A DNA stretch of 64,000 bases from Planctobacterium sp047947135 (GCA_047947135.1 CP170457.1:3534001-3598000); one strand, 5' to 3'; positions 36,369-46,007 are shown, counted from the stretch's first letter. A program made the numbers and translations. The notes: generated from the letters alone by a model not told the origin.

Positions 36369-36721
36369 ACTACGCTTCCTCAACACAACCTGTTTTTATC
36401 AGGAACTTTAATAATAACTTGTTATCGACCAATGCGCCAAAAATTATTAGACATTGGGTATTACAAATTCGGGATTCATCGTATTATACGCACCTGTGGT
36501 GAATAAGGTTCGCCAACTGTAAATCAACAGTTGGAACCGTTTGATGCCATTAAATAAGTGAGCGGGGGCTAGTACTGATTAGTAAGATTAGGTGATCGTT
36601 CAGCATTACTGATGGGTATACACTTGAAAATTAAGAATCAACCCACATCAACTTCCCAACTTAAGCATGAACATTTAATACCTGCACGGTTTCCTGATTT
36701 GTGCAGCGATCGGAGTACTAC
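36369..36721. other. Divergent intergenic region yfbV / trxB with inverted repeat
   Basis: About 350 bp. It holds a hairpin, GGTT (36507-36510) and CCAACTGT (36513-36520) pairing with ACAGTTGG (36527-36534) and AACC (36535-36538), with a 6-nt loop and no T tract. This may be an operator or RNA element. No gene is supported in the rest. Confidence 0.45.
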
Positions 36722-37672
36722 ATGGCGGATGTAAAACACGCAAAATTATTAATTCTGGGCTCTGGCCCTGCTGGCTACACAGCGGCGGTTTATGCCGCGA
36801 GAGCTAACCTTGACCCGGTTCTGGTAACAGGATTACAACAGGGTGGCCAGCTTACGACCACGACCGATGTGGAAAACTGGCCGGGGGATGCTGAAGGACT
36901 TCAGGGACCTGACCTGATGGTAAGAATGCAGCAGCATGCTGAAAAATTTGATACCGAAATCATTTTTGACCACATTAACGAAGCCGACTTATCCAATCGC
37001 CCGTTCAAATTAAAAGGCGACACCGGTGAATACACCTGTGATGCCCTGGTCATTGCTACTGGTGCTTCAGCCAAATACCTGGGCATGCCATCAGAGCAGG
37101 CATTTATGGGTAAAGGGGTATCGGCCTGCGCGACTTGTGACGGCTTTTTCTATCGTAATCAAAAAGTGGCCGTTGTCGGCGGGGGCAATTCTGCCGTTGA
37201 GGAAGCACTTTATCTATCAAACATTGCTTCAGAAGTGCATGTGATCCATCGTCGTGAAACGTTTCGCTCAGAAAAAATCCTTAGTGATCGCCTGATGGAA
37301 AAAGCGAAAAATGGCAATGTTGTGTTGCATTTAAACAAAACTCTGGACGAAGTTCTGGGTGATGACTCAGGTGTCACCGGGATTCGTATCAAAGATACTC
37401 AGGATGACTCTACATCTGAGCTGGATGTCATGGGTTTGTTTATCGCCATTGGTCACAAACCCAACACCGATTTATTTACTGGTCAGTTGGATATGAAAGA
37501 TGGTTATATTCAGATAAACAGTGGACTGAGCGGAAACGCAACGCAAACCAGCATTCCGGGAGTTTTCGCTGCCGGTGATGTCTGTGACCATGTATATCGT
37601 CAAGCGATTACCTCTGCCGGGACAGGCTGTATGGCCGCACTGGATGCTGAGAAGTTCCTCGACGCACAATAA
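36722..37672 (+). CDS. trxB: Thioredoxin-disulfide reductase
   Basis: NADPH- and FAD-dependent reductase of thioredoxin, 316 residues. FAD site LGSGPAGYTAAVYAARA (residues 12-28), redox-active CATC at 136-139, NADPH motif VVGGGNSAVEEALYL, and the C-terminal GVFAAGDVCDHVYRQAITSA segment. ATG 36722 with GGAG upstream is the family start; seven upstream codons are excess. The gene appears monocistronic, followed by a strong hairpin before aat. Confidence 0.97.
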   Translation: MADVKHAKLLILGSGPAGYTAAVYAARANLDPVLVTGLQQGGQLTTTTDVENWPGDAEGLQGPDLMVRMQQHAEKFDTEIIFDHINEADLSNRPFKLKGDTGEYTCDALVIATGASAKYLGMPSEQAFMGKGVSACATCDGFFYRNQKVAVVGGGNSAVEEALYLSNIASEVHVIHRRETFRSEKILSDRLMEKAKNGNVVLHLNKTLDEVLGDDSGVTGIRIKDTQDDSTSELDVMGLFIAIGHKPNTDLFTGQLDMKDGYIQINSGLSGNATQTSIPGVFAAGDVCDHVYRQAITSAGTGCMAALDAEKFLDAQ

Positions 37673-37690
37673 CTGTATAGCAAAAAAATG

Positions 37691-37728
37691 AATAGCCTTA
37701 GCGCCTGAAAATCAGGCGCTTGCCTATT
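37691..37728 (+). terminator. Stem-loop after trxB
   Basis: AGCGCCTGA (37700-37708), loop AAA, TCAGGCGCT (37712-37720), with the stem extended by AATAG/CTATT on the flanks. No T run follows the stem, so efficiency as an intrinsic terminator is uncertain. Confidence 0.6.
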
Positions 37729-37780
37729 CGCCCCGGCTATGCCATAACAGGATAAACCTTAACTTGCATTTTTGTCGTAC

Positions 37781-38518
37781 ATGTCGATTCAAATTTATCG
37801 ACTCGGATTAAATGACCCTTTTCCGCCCCCAGCGCAAGCACTAGCGGATCCCAATGGGTTACTAGCCTATGGTGGTGACTTATCGGTCGAACGACTCTTA
37901 AGCGCCTATCAGCAAGGTATTTTCCCCTGGTTTAGTGCGGGCGAACCCGTTTTGTGGTGGTCGCCCGATCCACGCGGGGTGTTGTTTCTAGATAATTACC
38001 GCATCAGCCGTTCATTTAATAAGTTTTTAAAAAATTCTTCTTTTCAAGTCACCATAAACAACGCGTTTGTCGACGTAATCCACGCCTGCTCATCCGTGCC
38101 GAGACAGGATAAAGGCACATGGATCACAGAGGAAATGGTGGTTGCCTATTGCAAACTGCATGAAGCTGGGCACGCCCATTCTGTGGAAGTCTGGCAGGAA
38201 AACACCTTGGTTGGAGGCCTTTATGGCGTAGCGGTTGGACGCGTATTTTGCGGTGAATCGATGTTTCATTTGCGCAGCAACGCGTCTAAACTGGCGTTTC
38301 ACACATTGGTTCAATATTTAACAGCGCAGGGCTGCACATTTCTTGATTGCCAAATGCAGACGCAACACCTATCTTCAGTAGGAGCAGAAGAAATCTCCAG
38401 AGCCAAATTCTTAGCACTTTTAACAGAAGAACAGAACAGACCCTTAGCAAAAGACGCATGGCGACCTCAGAACCTGTCTCACGTCGTCCAAACCGGTAGG
38501 ATCGTATTGACTGAATGA
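37781..38518 (+). CDS. aat: Leucyl/phenylalanyl-tRNA-protein transferase
   Basis: Adds Leu or Phe from aminoacyl-tRNA to proteins with N-terminal Arg or Lys, marking them for ClpS-ClpAP. 245 residues from ATG 37781. Family blocks are clear: FPPPAQALADPNGLLAYGGD, FPWFSAGEPVLWWSPDPRGV, GLYGVAVGRVFCGESMFH and FLDCQMQTQHL. A TTG nine bases upstream is in frame but less likely. It overlaps bpt by 4 bp (ATGA). Confidence 0.96.
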   Translation: MSIQIYRLGLNDPFPPPAQALADPNGLLAYGGDLSVERLLSAYQQGIFPWFSAGEPVLWWSPDPRGVLFLDNYRISRSFNKFLKNSSFQVTINNAFVDVIHACSSVPRQDKGTWITEEMVVAYCKLHEAGHAHSVEVWQENTLVGGLYGVAVGRVFCGESMFHLRSNASKLAFHTLVQYLTAQGCTFLDCQMQTQHLSSVGAEEISRAKFLALLTEEQNRPLAKDAWRPQNLSHVVQTGRIVLTE

Positions 38519-39207
38519 AGTTTGGTGTCACCAATCTATTTGAATGCAGTTATTTACCTGAGCAACAAGAACGCTTAATGGTATTTGTTGGCTATCAGGA
38601 TAAAGACTTGAAGCAGCACTATGAAGCCATGTTAGCCAATGGATTTCGCCGTAGTGGGGAACAGATTTATCGCCCCCACTGCCCTACTTGTTCAGCCTGT
38701 CAATCGCTGCGAGTGCCTGTTGACCGGTTTCGACCCAGTAAAAGCCAGCGGCGCATAATCAAGCGCAATAGTCATTTAAAAAGCCAGTTGAATCGTGAAC
38801 ACAAGCCTGAATATTACGCATTGTATGAAAAATATATTAATCAACGTCATACAGAAGGCAGCATGTTCCCCGCCAGTGTGGAACAATATGAAGGCTTTTT
38901 ATTTTGTCACTGGCTGGCCCCCCTGTTTATCGAAATCTATGATCAGAACAAATTGATCGCGGTCGCCGTCACAGATGAGCTGGAGTCATGCTGGTCGGCA
39001 CTTTACACCTTTTATGACCCCGACTACGAAAAGTTTTCTTTGGGTTCCTTTGCAATTTTGGAGCAAATTCGTCTGAGCAGACAACACAAAAAGCTATTTT
39101 TGTATCTGGGTTATCAAATCGACAATTGTGCAAAAATGAACTATAAGCAGAATTTTCAACCAAATGAGCGCTTCTTAAGGGACGGTTGGCAACTATTTCT
39201 GAAATAA
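38515..39207 (+). CDS. bpt: Aspartate/glutamate leucyltransferase
   Basis: Bacterial ATE1-type transferase of 230 residues that adds Leu to N-terminal Asp or Glu. N-terminal domain with CSYLPEQQERLMVF and the Cys-rich RPHCPTCSACQSLRVP block; C-terminal GNAT-like domain with YFYDPDYEKFSLGSF-like segment (here TFYDPDYEKFSLGSFAILEQ) and LYLGYQIDNCAKMNYKQNF. ATGA overlap with aat makes a two-gene N-degron tagging operon. Confidence 0.95.
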   Translation: MKFGVTNLFECSYLPEQQERLMVFVGYQDKDLKQHYEAMLANGFRRSGEQIYRPHCPTCSACQSLRVPVDRFRPSKSQRRIIKRNSHLKSQLNREHKPEYYALYEKYINQRHTEGSMFPASVEQYEGFLFCHWLAPLFIEIYDQNKLIAVAVTDELESCWSALYTFYDPDYEKFSLGSFAILEQIRLSRQHKKLFLYLGYQIDNCAKMNYKQNFQPNERFLRDGWQLFLK

Positions 39208-39289
39208 ACTCAGGTTCACCTTTACAGGCGCACAGTAATTAGGCAAAATCTGCGCCGCATTTGCAAAGCATTTGAGGTAACACAACTAG

Positions 39290-39508
39290 ATGGCAAAAGA
39301 AGATTGCATTGAAATGGAAGGTACCATACTGGAAACCCTTCCGAATACCATGTTCCGCGTAGAGTTAGAAAATGGTCACGTCGTGACAGCACATATTTCT
39401 GGTAAAATGCGCAAAAACTACATCCGTATTTTAACTGGTGACAAAGTCACTGTTGAAATGACACCTTACGATCTCTCCAAAGGTCGTATTATTTATCGCG
39501 CAAGATAA
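39290..39508 (+). CDS. infA: Translation initiation factor IF-1
   Basis: A 72-residue S1/OB-fold protein that occupies the 30S A site during initiation. The sequence is canonical from MAKEDCIEMEGTILETLPNT to the C-terminal YDLSKGRIIYRAR. GAGGTAA lies upstream. It sits between bpt and the convergent clpA, the classical gammaproteobacterial position. Confidence 0.97.
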   Translation: MAKEDCIEMEGTILETLPNTMFRVELENGHVVTAHISGKMRKNYIRILTGDKVTVEMTPYDLSKGRIIYRAR

Positions 39509-39568
39509 TACTTCTAGAGAATATTCTTTACTGTTTTTCTGCAGTGAACACTGATTCCCTTTAAATGC

Positions 39569-39600
39569 TTAAAGGCGACACGAGGTCGCCTTTAATGCGT
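39569..39600. terminator. Terminator infA / clpA
   Basis: TTAAAGGCGAC (39569-39579), 5-nt loop, GTCGCCTTTAA (39585-39595). AT-flanked perfect 11-bp stem between convergent genes; likely works in both directions. Confidence 0.75.
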
Positions 39601-39629
39601 TTGACTGCGGTGAACTCACCCTTGCGAGG

Positions 39630-41906
39630 CTAATTCGTGGCTTTTTTGGTTTTTGTATTCTTCTGGAATCGAAAATCCAATTGACCGTCTTTGGTTCCGA
39701 TTTTAACCGTGCCACCATCCATAAGTTCTCCGAACAACAGCTCATTGGCCAGTTGTTTTTTGACATCTTCCTGAATGACACGGGCCATCGGTCTGGCCCC
39801 CATGGTTTTGTCGTAACCTTTATCCGCTAACCACTTACGGGCCGCATTCGTAACTTCGATAGAAACCCCTTTGGTATCCAATTGTGCCTGTAGTTCCACA
39901 ATAAACTTATCCACCACCTGCAAAATAACGTCTTCATCAAGATGGTTGAACCAGATGGTCGCATCCAGGCGGTTTCTAAACTCAGGTGAAAACGTGCGAT
40001 TGATTTCACTCAAAGCATCATGGCTATGATCCTGCTGTTGGAAGCCAATCGACTTACGCGTGGTTTCCTGGACACCAGCATTAGTGGTCATCACTAACAC
40101 GATATTGCGAAAATCCACTTTACGACCGTTGTTATCCGTTAACGTCCCATGATCCATGACTTGCAGCAGAATATTGTAAATATCGCTGTGTGCCTTCTCG
40201 ATTTCATCCAGCAACACCACCGCATACGGATGCTTAATGACCGAGTCTGTTAACAGGCCACCTTGATCAAAGCCGACGTATCCGGGAGGTGCACCGATTA
40301 AACGACTGACGGCATGTCTTTCCATGTATTCAGACATATCAAAGCGCAGTAATTCCACCCCCATCACTTTTGACAGTTGTTGAGTAACCTCTGTTTTACC
40401 GACACCTGTGGGTCCGGCAAACAGAAAACTACCTATGGGTTTGGCTTCATTGCCCAAGCCAGAGCGTGACAGGCGGATCGCGTCAGTCAGTGTTTCAATC
40501 GCCTTATCCTGACCAAACACCACCATTTTCAGGTTTCGACCAAGATTCTTCAGGACTTCCATATCCGAGGCAGAGACTGACTTTTCTGGAATACGCGCTA
40601 TTTTGGCGATGATATGCTCGATATCCGAAACACCAATAGTCTTGCGTCGTTTTGAAGCCGGTAGCAATCGCTGACTGGCACCCGCCTCATCGATGACATC
40701 AATGGCCTTGTCTGGCAAATGGCGTTCGTTAATGTACTTAGCCGACAGTTCAGCGGCGGCATGTAATGCCGGATTGGTATACCGGATGCTGTGATGCTTC
40801 TCATAACGGGATTTAAGCCCCATCAGGATCTTGGCGGTATCGGCCACACTGGGTTCAGAAATATCGATTTTCTGAAAGCGTCTAGCCAGGGCCCGGTCCT
40901 TTTCAAAAATTCCCTGATACTCCTGATAGGTTGTAGAACCAATACAACGCAGCTCACCAGTGGATAATTTCGGCTTCAATAAGTTAGAGGCATCCATAAC
41001 GCCGCCTGAGGCCGCACCCGCACCAATAATGGTATGGATTTCATCGATAAACAGAATGGCATCAGGATCTTGCTCTAATTCTTTTAAAATGCCTTTCAGG
41101 CGTTTTTCAAAGTCACCACGATATTTTGTACCTGCCAACAAGCCGCCTAAATCCAGCGAGTAAACCGTTGCCGAGGCGATAACGTCTGGCACCTGATTAT
41201 CGACAATGCGATAAGCCAGTCCCTCTGCGATTGCGGTTTTACCGACACCCGCTTCCCCCACTAATAATGGGTTATTTTTGCGGCGACGACATAGCACCTG
41301 AATGGTTCTTTCCAGTTCGTCATCACGACCGATTAACGGATCAACTTTGCCGTCTTTCGCCAGTTGATTCAAATTGGTTGAGAATTTCGCCAATACCGAT
41401 TGCGATTCATCCGACTCTACCGAATCTTCCTCTTCGCTATCGACACTGGAGCCTTCTTCATCCTCATTTTTGGTAATGCCATGAGAGATAAAGTTCACCA
41501 CGTCCAAACGAGTGACATCAGACTTCTTGAGAATGTAAACCGCTTGCGATTCCTGCTCACTGAAAATCGCCACTAATACATTGGCGCCGGTTACCTCTTC
41601 TTTACCGGAGGACTGCACATGGAACACCGCTCGCTGTAACACCCGTTGAAAACCCAGGGTAGGTTGAGTTTCACGGTTTTTATCGTCTTCTTCCTCGAGA
41701 ATAAGCGGCGTCGTCTCTTTGACAAATTGAATGAGCTCTGCACGAATATTATCGATATTGGCCCCACAAGCCTTTAAGGCGTCACGGGCAGAAGGATTGT
41801 CCAGCAGTGCTAAAAGCAAATGCTCGACAGTCATAAACTCATGGCGATTTTCTCTGGCAAAAATGAAGGCTTCATTTAAGGTCCGTTCTAAATCTTTATT
41901 TAACAT
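39630..41906 (-). CDS. clpA: ATP-dependent Clp protease ATP-binding subunit ClpA
   Basis: Double-ring AAA+ unfoldase that feeds ClpP, 758 residues. N-terminal repeat domain (1-145), D1 with Walker A GEAGVGKT and the VLFIDEIHT-type Walker B (here ILFIDEIHTIIGAG), D2 with GPTGVGKT and VVLLDEIEKAH, and the IGFQQQ loop for ClpP docking. AGAGGG precedes ATG 41906. clpS lies 18 bp upstream, forming the usual clpSA unit. Confidence 0.97.
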   Translation of the reverse strand: MLNKDLERTLNEAFIFARENRHEFMTVEHLLLALLDNPSARDALKACGANIDNIRAELIQFVKETTPLILEEEDDKNRETQPTLGFQRVLQRAVFHVQSSGKEEVTGANVLVAIFSEQESQAVYILKKSDVTRLDVVNFISHGITKNEDEEGSSVDSEEEDSVESDESQSVLAKFSTNLNQLAKDGKVDPLIGRDDELERTIQVLCRRRKNNPLLVGEAGVGKTAIAEGLAYRIVDNQVPDVIASATVYSLDLGGLLAGTKYRGDFEKRLKGILKELEQDPDAILFIDEIHTIIGAGAASGGVMDASNLLKPKLSTGELRCIGSTTYQEYQGIFEKDRALARRFQKIDISEPSVADTAKILMGLKSRYEKHHSIRYTNPALHAAAELSAKYINERHLPDKAIDVIDEAGASQRLLPASKRRKTIGVSDIEHIIAKIARIPEKSVSASDMEVLKNLGRNLKMVVFGQDKAIETLTDAIRLSRSGLGNEAKPIGSFLFAGPTGVGKTEVTQQLSKVMGVELLRFDMSEYMERHAVSRLIGAPPGYVGFDQGGLLTDSVIKHPYAVVLLDEIEKAHSDIYNILLQVMDHGTLTDNNGRKVDFRNIVLVMTTNAGVQETTRKSIGFQQQDHSHDALSEINRTFSPEFRNRLDATIWFNHLDEDVILQVVDKFIVELQAQLDTKGVSIEVTNAARKWLADKGYDKTMGARPMARVIQEDVKKQLANELLFGELMDGGTVKIGTKDGQLDFRFQKNTKTKKATN

Positions 41907-41924
41907 CTAAAAGCCCTCTTTAAG

Positions 41925-42245
41925 TTATGCCTGTTCCATAGAACACAGCAATGGATGTTGGTTTTTGCGCGCATATTGGTTGACTTGCATCACTTTTGTT
42001 TCTGCGATCTCCGCAGTATAAATGCCGCATACAGCCTTGCCACGATAGTGCACAGTTAACATAATCTGATTGGCTTTTTCGGGGTCGAGGTTAAAGAAAC
42101 GCATCAATACCTCAACCACAAAATCCATCGGTGTGTAATCGTCGTTGTTCAGAATGACCTTGTACATGGCCGGCGGTTCAACACGCTGTTTTACCGCTTC
42201 AAGTTGTTTTTCGTGATCGACGTTTACAATGTTGTTTTTACTCAT
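41925..42245 (-). CDS. clpS: ATP-dependent Clp protease adaptor ClpS
   Basis: N-recognin of 106 residues that delivers N-degron substrates to ClpAP. After a flexible N-terminus (about 1-25) the folded core begins MYKVILNNDDYTPMDFVVEV, where the Asn-Asn-Asp-Asp region contacts the substrate amino group. It continues through VHYRGKAVCGIYTAEIAETK. Complete. Together with aat and bpt it makes the whole bacterial N-degron pathway local to this window. Confidence 0.97.
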   Translation of the reverse strand: MSKNNIVNVDHEKQLEAVKQRVEPPAMYKVILNNDDYTPMDFVVEVLMRFFNLDPEKANQIMLTVHYRGKAVCGIYTAEIAETKVMQVNQYARKNQHPLLCSMEQA

Positions 42246-42424
42246 ACGATAAGAATAGTCCTAAAATCACGATTCGGATTGAAAAAATTTATGACGTAAA
42301 CCTCAAGGTGGTTGTCCCGGTCATTTATAGCATCTTTCGAGGCCGAGATAATGCCTATAGTTAATTGCAAAGTGCAATCTCATCATGCGCTACCATGGTT
42401 AGCTCATTAACTTTAAATTAACAC

Positions 42425-42454
42425 TTGACACTTTCCGTTTAAAAAATCTACAGT
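42425..42454 (+). promoter_or_regulatory. Probable cspD promoter
   Basis: A perfect -35 TTGACA (42425-42430), an 18-bp spacer and a -10-like TACAGT (42449-42454) lie about 90 bp upstream of cspD. This predicts an untranslated leader of about 85 nt. The remaining 42246-42424 holds nothing I can name. Confidence 0.55.
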
Positions 42455-42545
42455 AGGAATTGCAAGTTTATGATCCCAGCTATAACAACATAATGAATGG
42501 GGTCTGATAAGTACAACTCAAGGGATAACCTCAGGAATCAGTCGT

Positions 42546-42764
42546 ATGGCAGTTGGTAAAGTTAAGTGGTTCAATAACGCTAAAGGTTTTGGTTTTATCG
42601 TACCTGATGGTGGCGGTGAAGACATCTTCGCACACTACTCCACTATTCAGATGGACGGTTATCGAACGCTAAAGGCGGGCCAGGAAGTTAATTTCGAAAT
42701 CGAAAATGGACCGAAGGGTCTGCATGCTGAAAACATAACTTTCGAAATCGAAGCCAGCAGATAA
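42546..42764 (+). CDS. cspD: Cold-shock-domain protein CspD
   Basis: A 72-residue single cold-shock domain with RNP1 KGFGFIVPD and RNP2 DIFAHYSTI. The sequence VGKVKWFNNAKGFGFIVPDG plus the QMDGYRTLKAGQEVNFEIE segment marks it as CspD-type, a replication-inhibiting, stationary-phase single-strand nucleic-acid binder in Escherichia coli. Its position divergent from clpS is conserved across gammaproteobacteria. CAGGAA precedes the start. Confidence 0.93.
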   Translation: MAVGKVKWFNNAKGFGFIVPDGGGEDIFAHYSTIQMDGYRTLKAGQEVNFEIENGPKGLHAENITFEIEASR

Positions 42765-42901
42765 CCTTTTTCGGCCTGTGCCGCAGGTAAAACTTGAATC
42801 AATAGCAGTGCCAACACTGAGGCTATAGTTTTGATTCGGCATTGCCAAATAAAGAGTAAACTTGGAACAGACTAAAACAACAACCAATCACAAGCGTAAA
42901 T

Positions 42902-42929
42902 AAAAAGCCCCGCATCAGCGGGGCTTTTT
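42902..42929. terminator. Bidirectional terminator cspD / icd
   Basis: AAAAAGCCCCGC (42902-42913), loop ATCA, GCGGGGCTTTTT (42918-42929). Perfect 12-bp stem with A and T runs on either side serves both convergent genes. Confidence 0.95.
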
Positions 42930-42952
42930 GATCTTAAACATCACCCAGGCAT

Positions 42953-45175
42953 TTAGCTTGCCGACAATACGTCTTTAAACGTTTGGCTTGGGAACATGGC
43001 ACTGGCAGTTTTTGCATCATCGGGGTAGTAGTAGCCACCGATGTCACAAGGTTTGCCTTGTGTCGCGTCAATTTCCGCAAGAATGTTGGCTTCATTGGCT
43101 TTCAATTGCTCGAACAGCACTTTGAATTTGCCAGCCAGTTCAGGGTCTTCACTTTGCCCAGCAAGCTCTTCAGCCCAGAACATTGCCAGATAAAAGTGAC
43201 CGCCACGGTTATCCAGTTCACCCGCTTTACGCAGTGGTGATTTACCTTCGTTTAACAGCTTCTCAGTCGCTTTATCTAATGCTTTGCCAAGAATTTTGGC
43301 TTTATTGTTATCCTGCTTAATCGCCAGGTCTTCCAGCGATACTGCTAACGCCAGGAATTCACCTAACGAATCCCAACGCAGGTGGCCTTCTTCAACAAAT
43401 TGCTGCACATGCTTCGGTGCTGAACCACCGGCACCGGTTTCGAACAAACCACCACCTGCCATCAACGGCACGATAGATAACATTTTCGCACTGGTGCCCA
43501 GCTCTAAAATTGGGAACAAATCAGTCAGGTAGTCACGTAACACATTACCGGTCACTGAGATGGTATCCAGGCCACGAATTGCGCGCTCCATAGTGTAACG
43601 GATGGCACGCACAGGCGATTTGATTTGAATGTCCAGACCTGCTGTATCGTGATCTTTTAAGTATTCTGTTACTTTCTCGATCAACTGGCGATCATGGGCA
43701 CGTTCATCGTCTAACCAGAACAATGCCGGCATGCCTGATTGACGGGCACGCGTCACTGCTAATTTCACCCAATCGCGAATCGGCTCATCTTTAGTCTGAC
43801 ACATACGCCAGATATCACCTTCTTCAACCTGATGCTCAATCAGTACATTATCGTCCTGATCGATAATACGCATGGTGCCATCGGCTTCCATCTCGAAAGT
43901 CTTATCGTGTGACCCATATTCTTCCGCTTTTTGCGCCATCAAACCCACATTTGGCACGGTACCCATTGTCGTCGGATCGAATGCACCGTGAGTCTTACAG
44001 AAGTTGATCATTTCCTGATATATGGTGGCGTAGGTACTCTCCGGGATCACCGCTTTAGTGTCATGCAGTTTACCATCTGGTCCCCACATTTGACCTGAGC
44101 TGCGAATCATCGCTGGCATAGATGCATCAACAATCACATCGCTGGGGACGTGAAGATTGGAAATACCTTTGTCGGAGTTCACCATCGCAATCGGTGGACG
44201 GTCCTGATAACACATGTTGATATCGTGCTGGATTTCAGAGCGCTGAGATTCAGGCAAACTTGCAATCTTGTCATAAACACTGCCCAAACCATTGTTCGGA
44301 TTCACGCCCAATTCTTCAAAAAGGTCACCGTATTTCTCAAACAACTCTTTATAGAATACTTTGACACAGTGACCGAACACGATGGGGTGACTGACTTTCA
44401 TCATGGTTGCTTTGACATGCAAAGAGAACAAAATGCCCGTTTCTTTGGCGTCTTCGATTTGTTCTTCAAAGAACTGACAAAGGGCTTTTTTGCTCATAAA
44501 CATGCCATCAATCACTTCGCCGGCCAAAAGATCAATGCGCGGCTTGAGAACTTTCGCGTTGCCGTCTTTATCAGTAAACTCAATGCGCACATGACCTGCT
44601 TTTGCAACCGTGACCGACTTCTCGCCAGAGTAAAAGTCACCGCCACGCATGTGAGCGACGTGAGAACGTGACGCCTGGCTCCATTCCCCCATCGAATGCG
44701 GGTTGTTGCGTGCATAATTTTTCACTGCCGTTGGTGCGCGACGATCTGAGTTACCTTCACGCAAAACCGGATTTACTGCCGATCCCAGCACTTTACCGTA
44801 GCGCGCTCTGATGTCCTTCTGTTTATCATCTTTGGGCTCTTCCGGAAACTCCGGTACCGCAAATCCTTTGGCATTTAATTCTTTGATCGCTGCTCTAAGC
44901 TGCGGAATCGACGCACTGATATTTGGCAACTTGATGATATTGGTATTGGCGTCCTGGGTAAGTTCACCCAGTTCTGTTAACGCGTCAGGTACTTTTTGCT
45001 CATCGGTCAAATAGTCGGAAAAATTTGCCAGAATTCGAGCGGCCAGAGAAATATCACTTAGCTCAACATCAATGTCAGCTGATGAAGCAAAGGTTTTGAT
45101 GATAGGCAATAATGAGTATGTCGCCAGCATGGGCGCTTCGTCGGTTTTTGTATAGATAATCTTAGACTTTGACAT
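42953..45175 (-). CDS. NADP-dependent isocitrate dehydrogenase, monomeric type
   Basis: Monomeric IDH (IDH-II) of 740 residues, oxidising isocitrate to 2-oxoglutarate in the TCA cycle. Start MSKSKIIYTKTDEAPMLATY, the NSDRRAPTAVKNYARNNPHS substrate-phosphate region, and the GAGGSAPKHVQQF block are diagnostic for this family, which is unrelated in length to the dimeric Icd. GAGG is placed upstream of ATG 45175. It is common in marine, cold-adapted Alteromonadales and Vibrio. Confidence 0.96.
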   Translation of the reverse strand: MSKSKIIYTKTDEAPMLATYSLLPIIKTFASSADIDVELSDISLAARILANFSDYLTDEQKVPDALTELGELTQDANTNIIKLPNISASIPQLRAAIKELNAKGFAVPEFPEEPKDDKQKDIRARYGKVLGSAVNPVLREGNSDRRAPTAVKNYARNNPHSMGEWSQASRSHVAHMRGGDFYSGEKSVTVAKAGHVRIEFTDKDGNAKVLKPRIDLLAGEVIDGMFMSKKALCQFFEEQIEDAKETGILFSLHVKATMMKVSHPIVFGHCVKVFYKELFEKYGDLFEELGVNPNNGLGSVYDKIASLPESQRSEIQHDINMCYQDRPPIAMVNSDKGISNLHVPSDVIVDASMPAMIRSSGQMWGPDGKLHDTKAVIPESTYATIYQEMINFCKTHGAFDPTTMGTVPNVGLMAQKAEEYGSHDKTFEMEADGTMRIIDQDDNVLIEHQVEEGDIWRMCQTKDEPIRDWVKLAVTRARQSGMPALFWLDDERAHDRQLIEKVTEYLKDHDTAGLDIQIKSPVRAIRYTMERAIRGLDTISVTGNVLRDYLTDLFPILELGTSAKMLSIVPLMAGGGLFETGAGGSAPKHVQQFVEEGHLRWDSLGEFLALAVSLEDLAIKQDNNKAKILGKALDKATEKLLNEGKSPLRKAGELDNRGGHFYLAMFWAEELAGQSEDPELAGKFKVLFEQLKANEANILAEIDATQGKPCDIGGYYYPDDAKTASAMFPSQTFKDVLSAS

Positions 45176-45422
45176 CTTTAACCTCGGTGTCTTTGGTAGG
45201 CATTACCTGGTTTTGGATTTCAATCGTTCCTAAAGCAGATTCTCTTTGGAGTCTGATGAACACGATCTTGGATACTTAAACATAGATGAAATTGGCCTTC
45301 CTGCCAGTACCTCATCCAACTGCTGCAAAAGGATATATGTGCAAATGAATCGAATGCAAGCGAGATTTCGCTATCGCTTGCCAATAACTTATCTTTGGTA
45401 GACATGACATTCACTCTGCATC

Positions 45423-46007
45423 ATGGATAATACACAAGCTTTAACTCAATACTGGTCACACATGTCAGCAACAAAAATTGTCCTTTTTAACAAACCATTC
45501 GACGTCCTTTCTCAATTTACCGATGGTGATGGCAGAAAAACCCTAAAAGACTTTATTGATATCCCCGAAGTATATGCTGCGGGCAGATTGGACAAAGACA
45601 GTGAAGGTCTCCTGCTGCTCACTAATGACGGTAAGTTGCAAGCCAAGCTGGCCTCCCCTAAATTTAAAACCAGCAAGACCTATTGGGTACAGGTGGAAGG
45701 CAAACCCGAAGAAACCGACCTGCAAAAATTACGGGATGGTGTCGAACTTAAAGATGGCTTAACCCGCCCTGCAAAAGTAAACATCATGTCCGAACCAGAG
45801 GTCTGGCCACGCGTGCCACCGATTCGAGAACGAAAAAACATACCAACCACCTGGCTTAGCATTACCCTGACCGAAGGCAGAAATAGACAGGTAAGACGCA
45901 TGACGGCCCATATTGGTTTCCCTACCCTTCGGCTTATTCGCTATCGCATTGGTAGCTGGACCATTGACGGCATTAAAAATGGTCAATTTATAGAAACAGA
46001 ACTGTAA
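45423..46007 (+). CDS. rluE: RluE-like 23S rRNA pseudouridine synthase
   Basis: RsuA/RluE-family pseudouridine synthase of up to 194 residues without an S4 domain. The opening KIVLFNKPFDVLSQFTDGDG is RluE-like, and the catalytic Asp is in AAGRLDKDSEGLLLLTNDG. The C-terminal TEGRNRQVRRMTAHIGFPTL closes the domain. In Escherichia coli RluE modifies U2457 of 23S rRNA. Neither ATG 45423 nor ATG 45462 has a good ribosome binding site, so the first 13 residues are uncertain. Divergent from icd. Confidence 0.87.
   Translation: MDNTQALTQYWSHMSATKIVLFNKPFDVLSQFTDGDGRKTLKDFIDIPEVYAAGRLDKDSEGLLLLTNDGKLQAKLASPKFKTSKTYWVQVEGKPEETDLQKLRDGVELKDGLTRPAKVNIMSEPEVWPRVPPIRERKNIPTTWLSITLTEGRNRQVRRMTAHIGFPTLRLIRYRIGSWTIDGIKNGQFIETEL

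Noticed and set aside
44150..44671. 173-codon plus-strand open frame inside icd
   Set aside because: Antisense to a highly conserved enzyme and without recognisable features.
45220..45414. 64-codon minus-strand ORF between icd and rluE
   Set aside because: No family resemblance or signal peptide; it occupies the probable promoter region of rluE. Not excluded, but unsupported.
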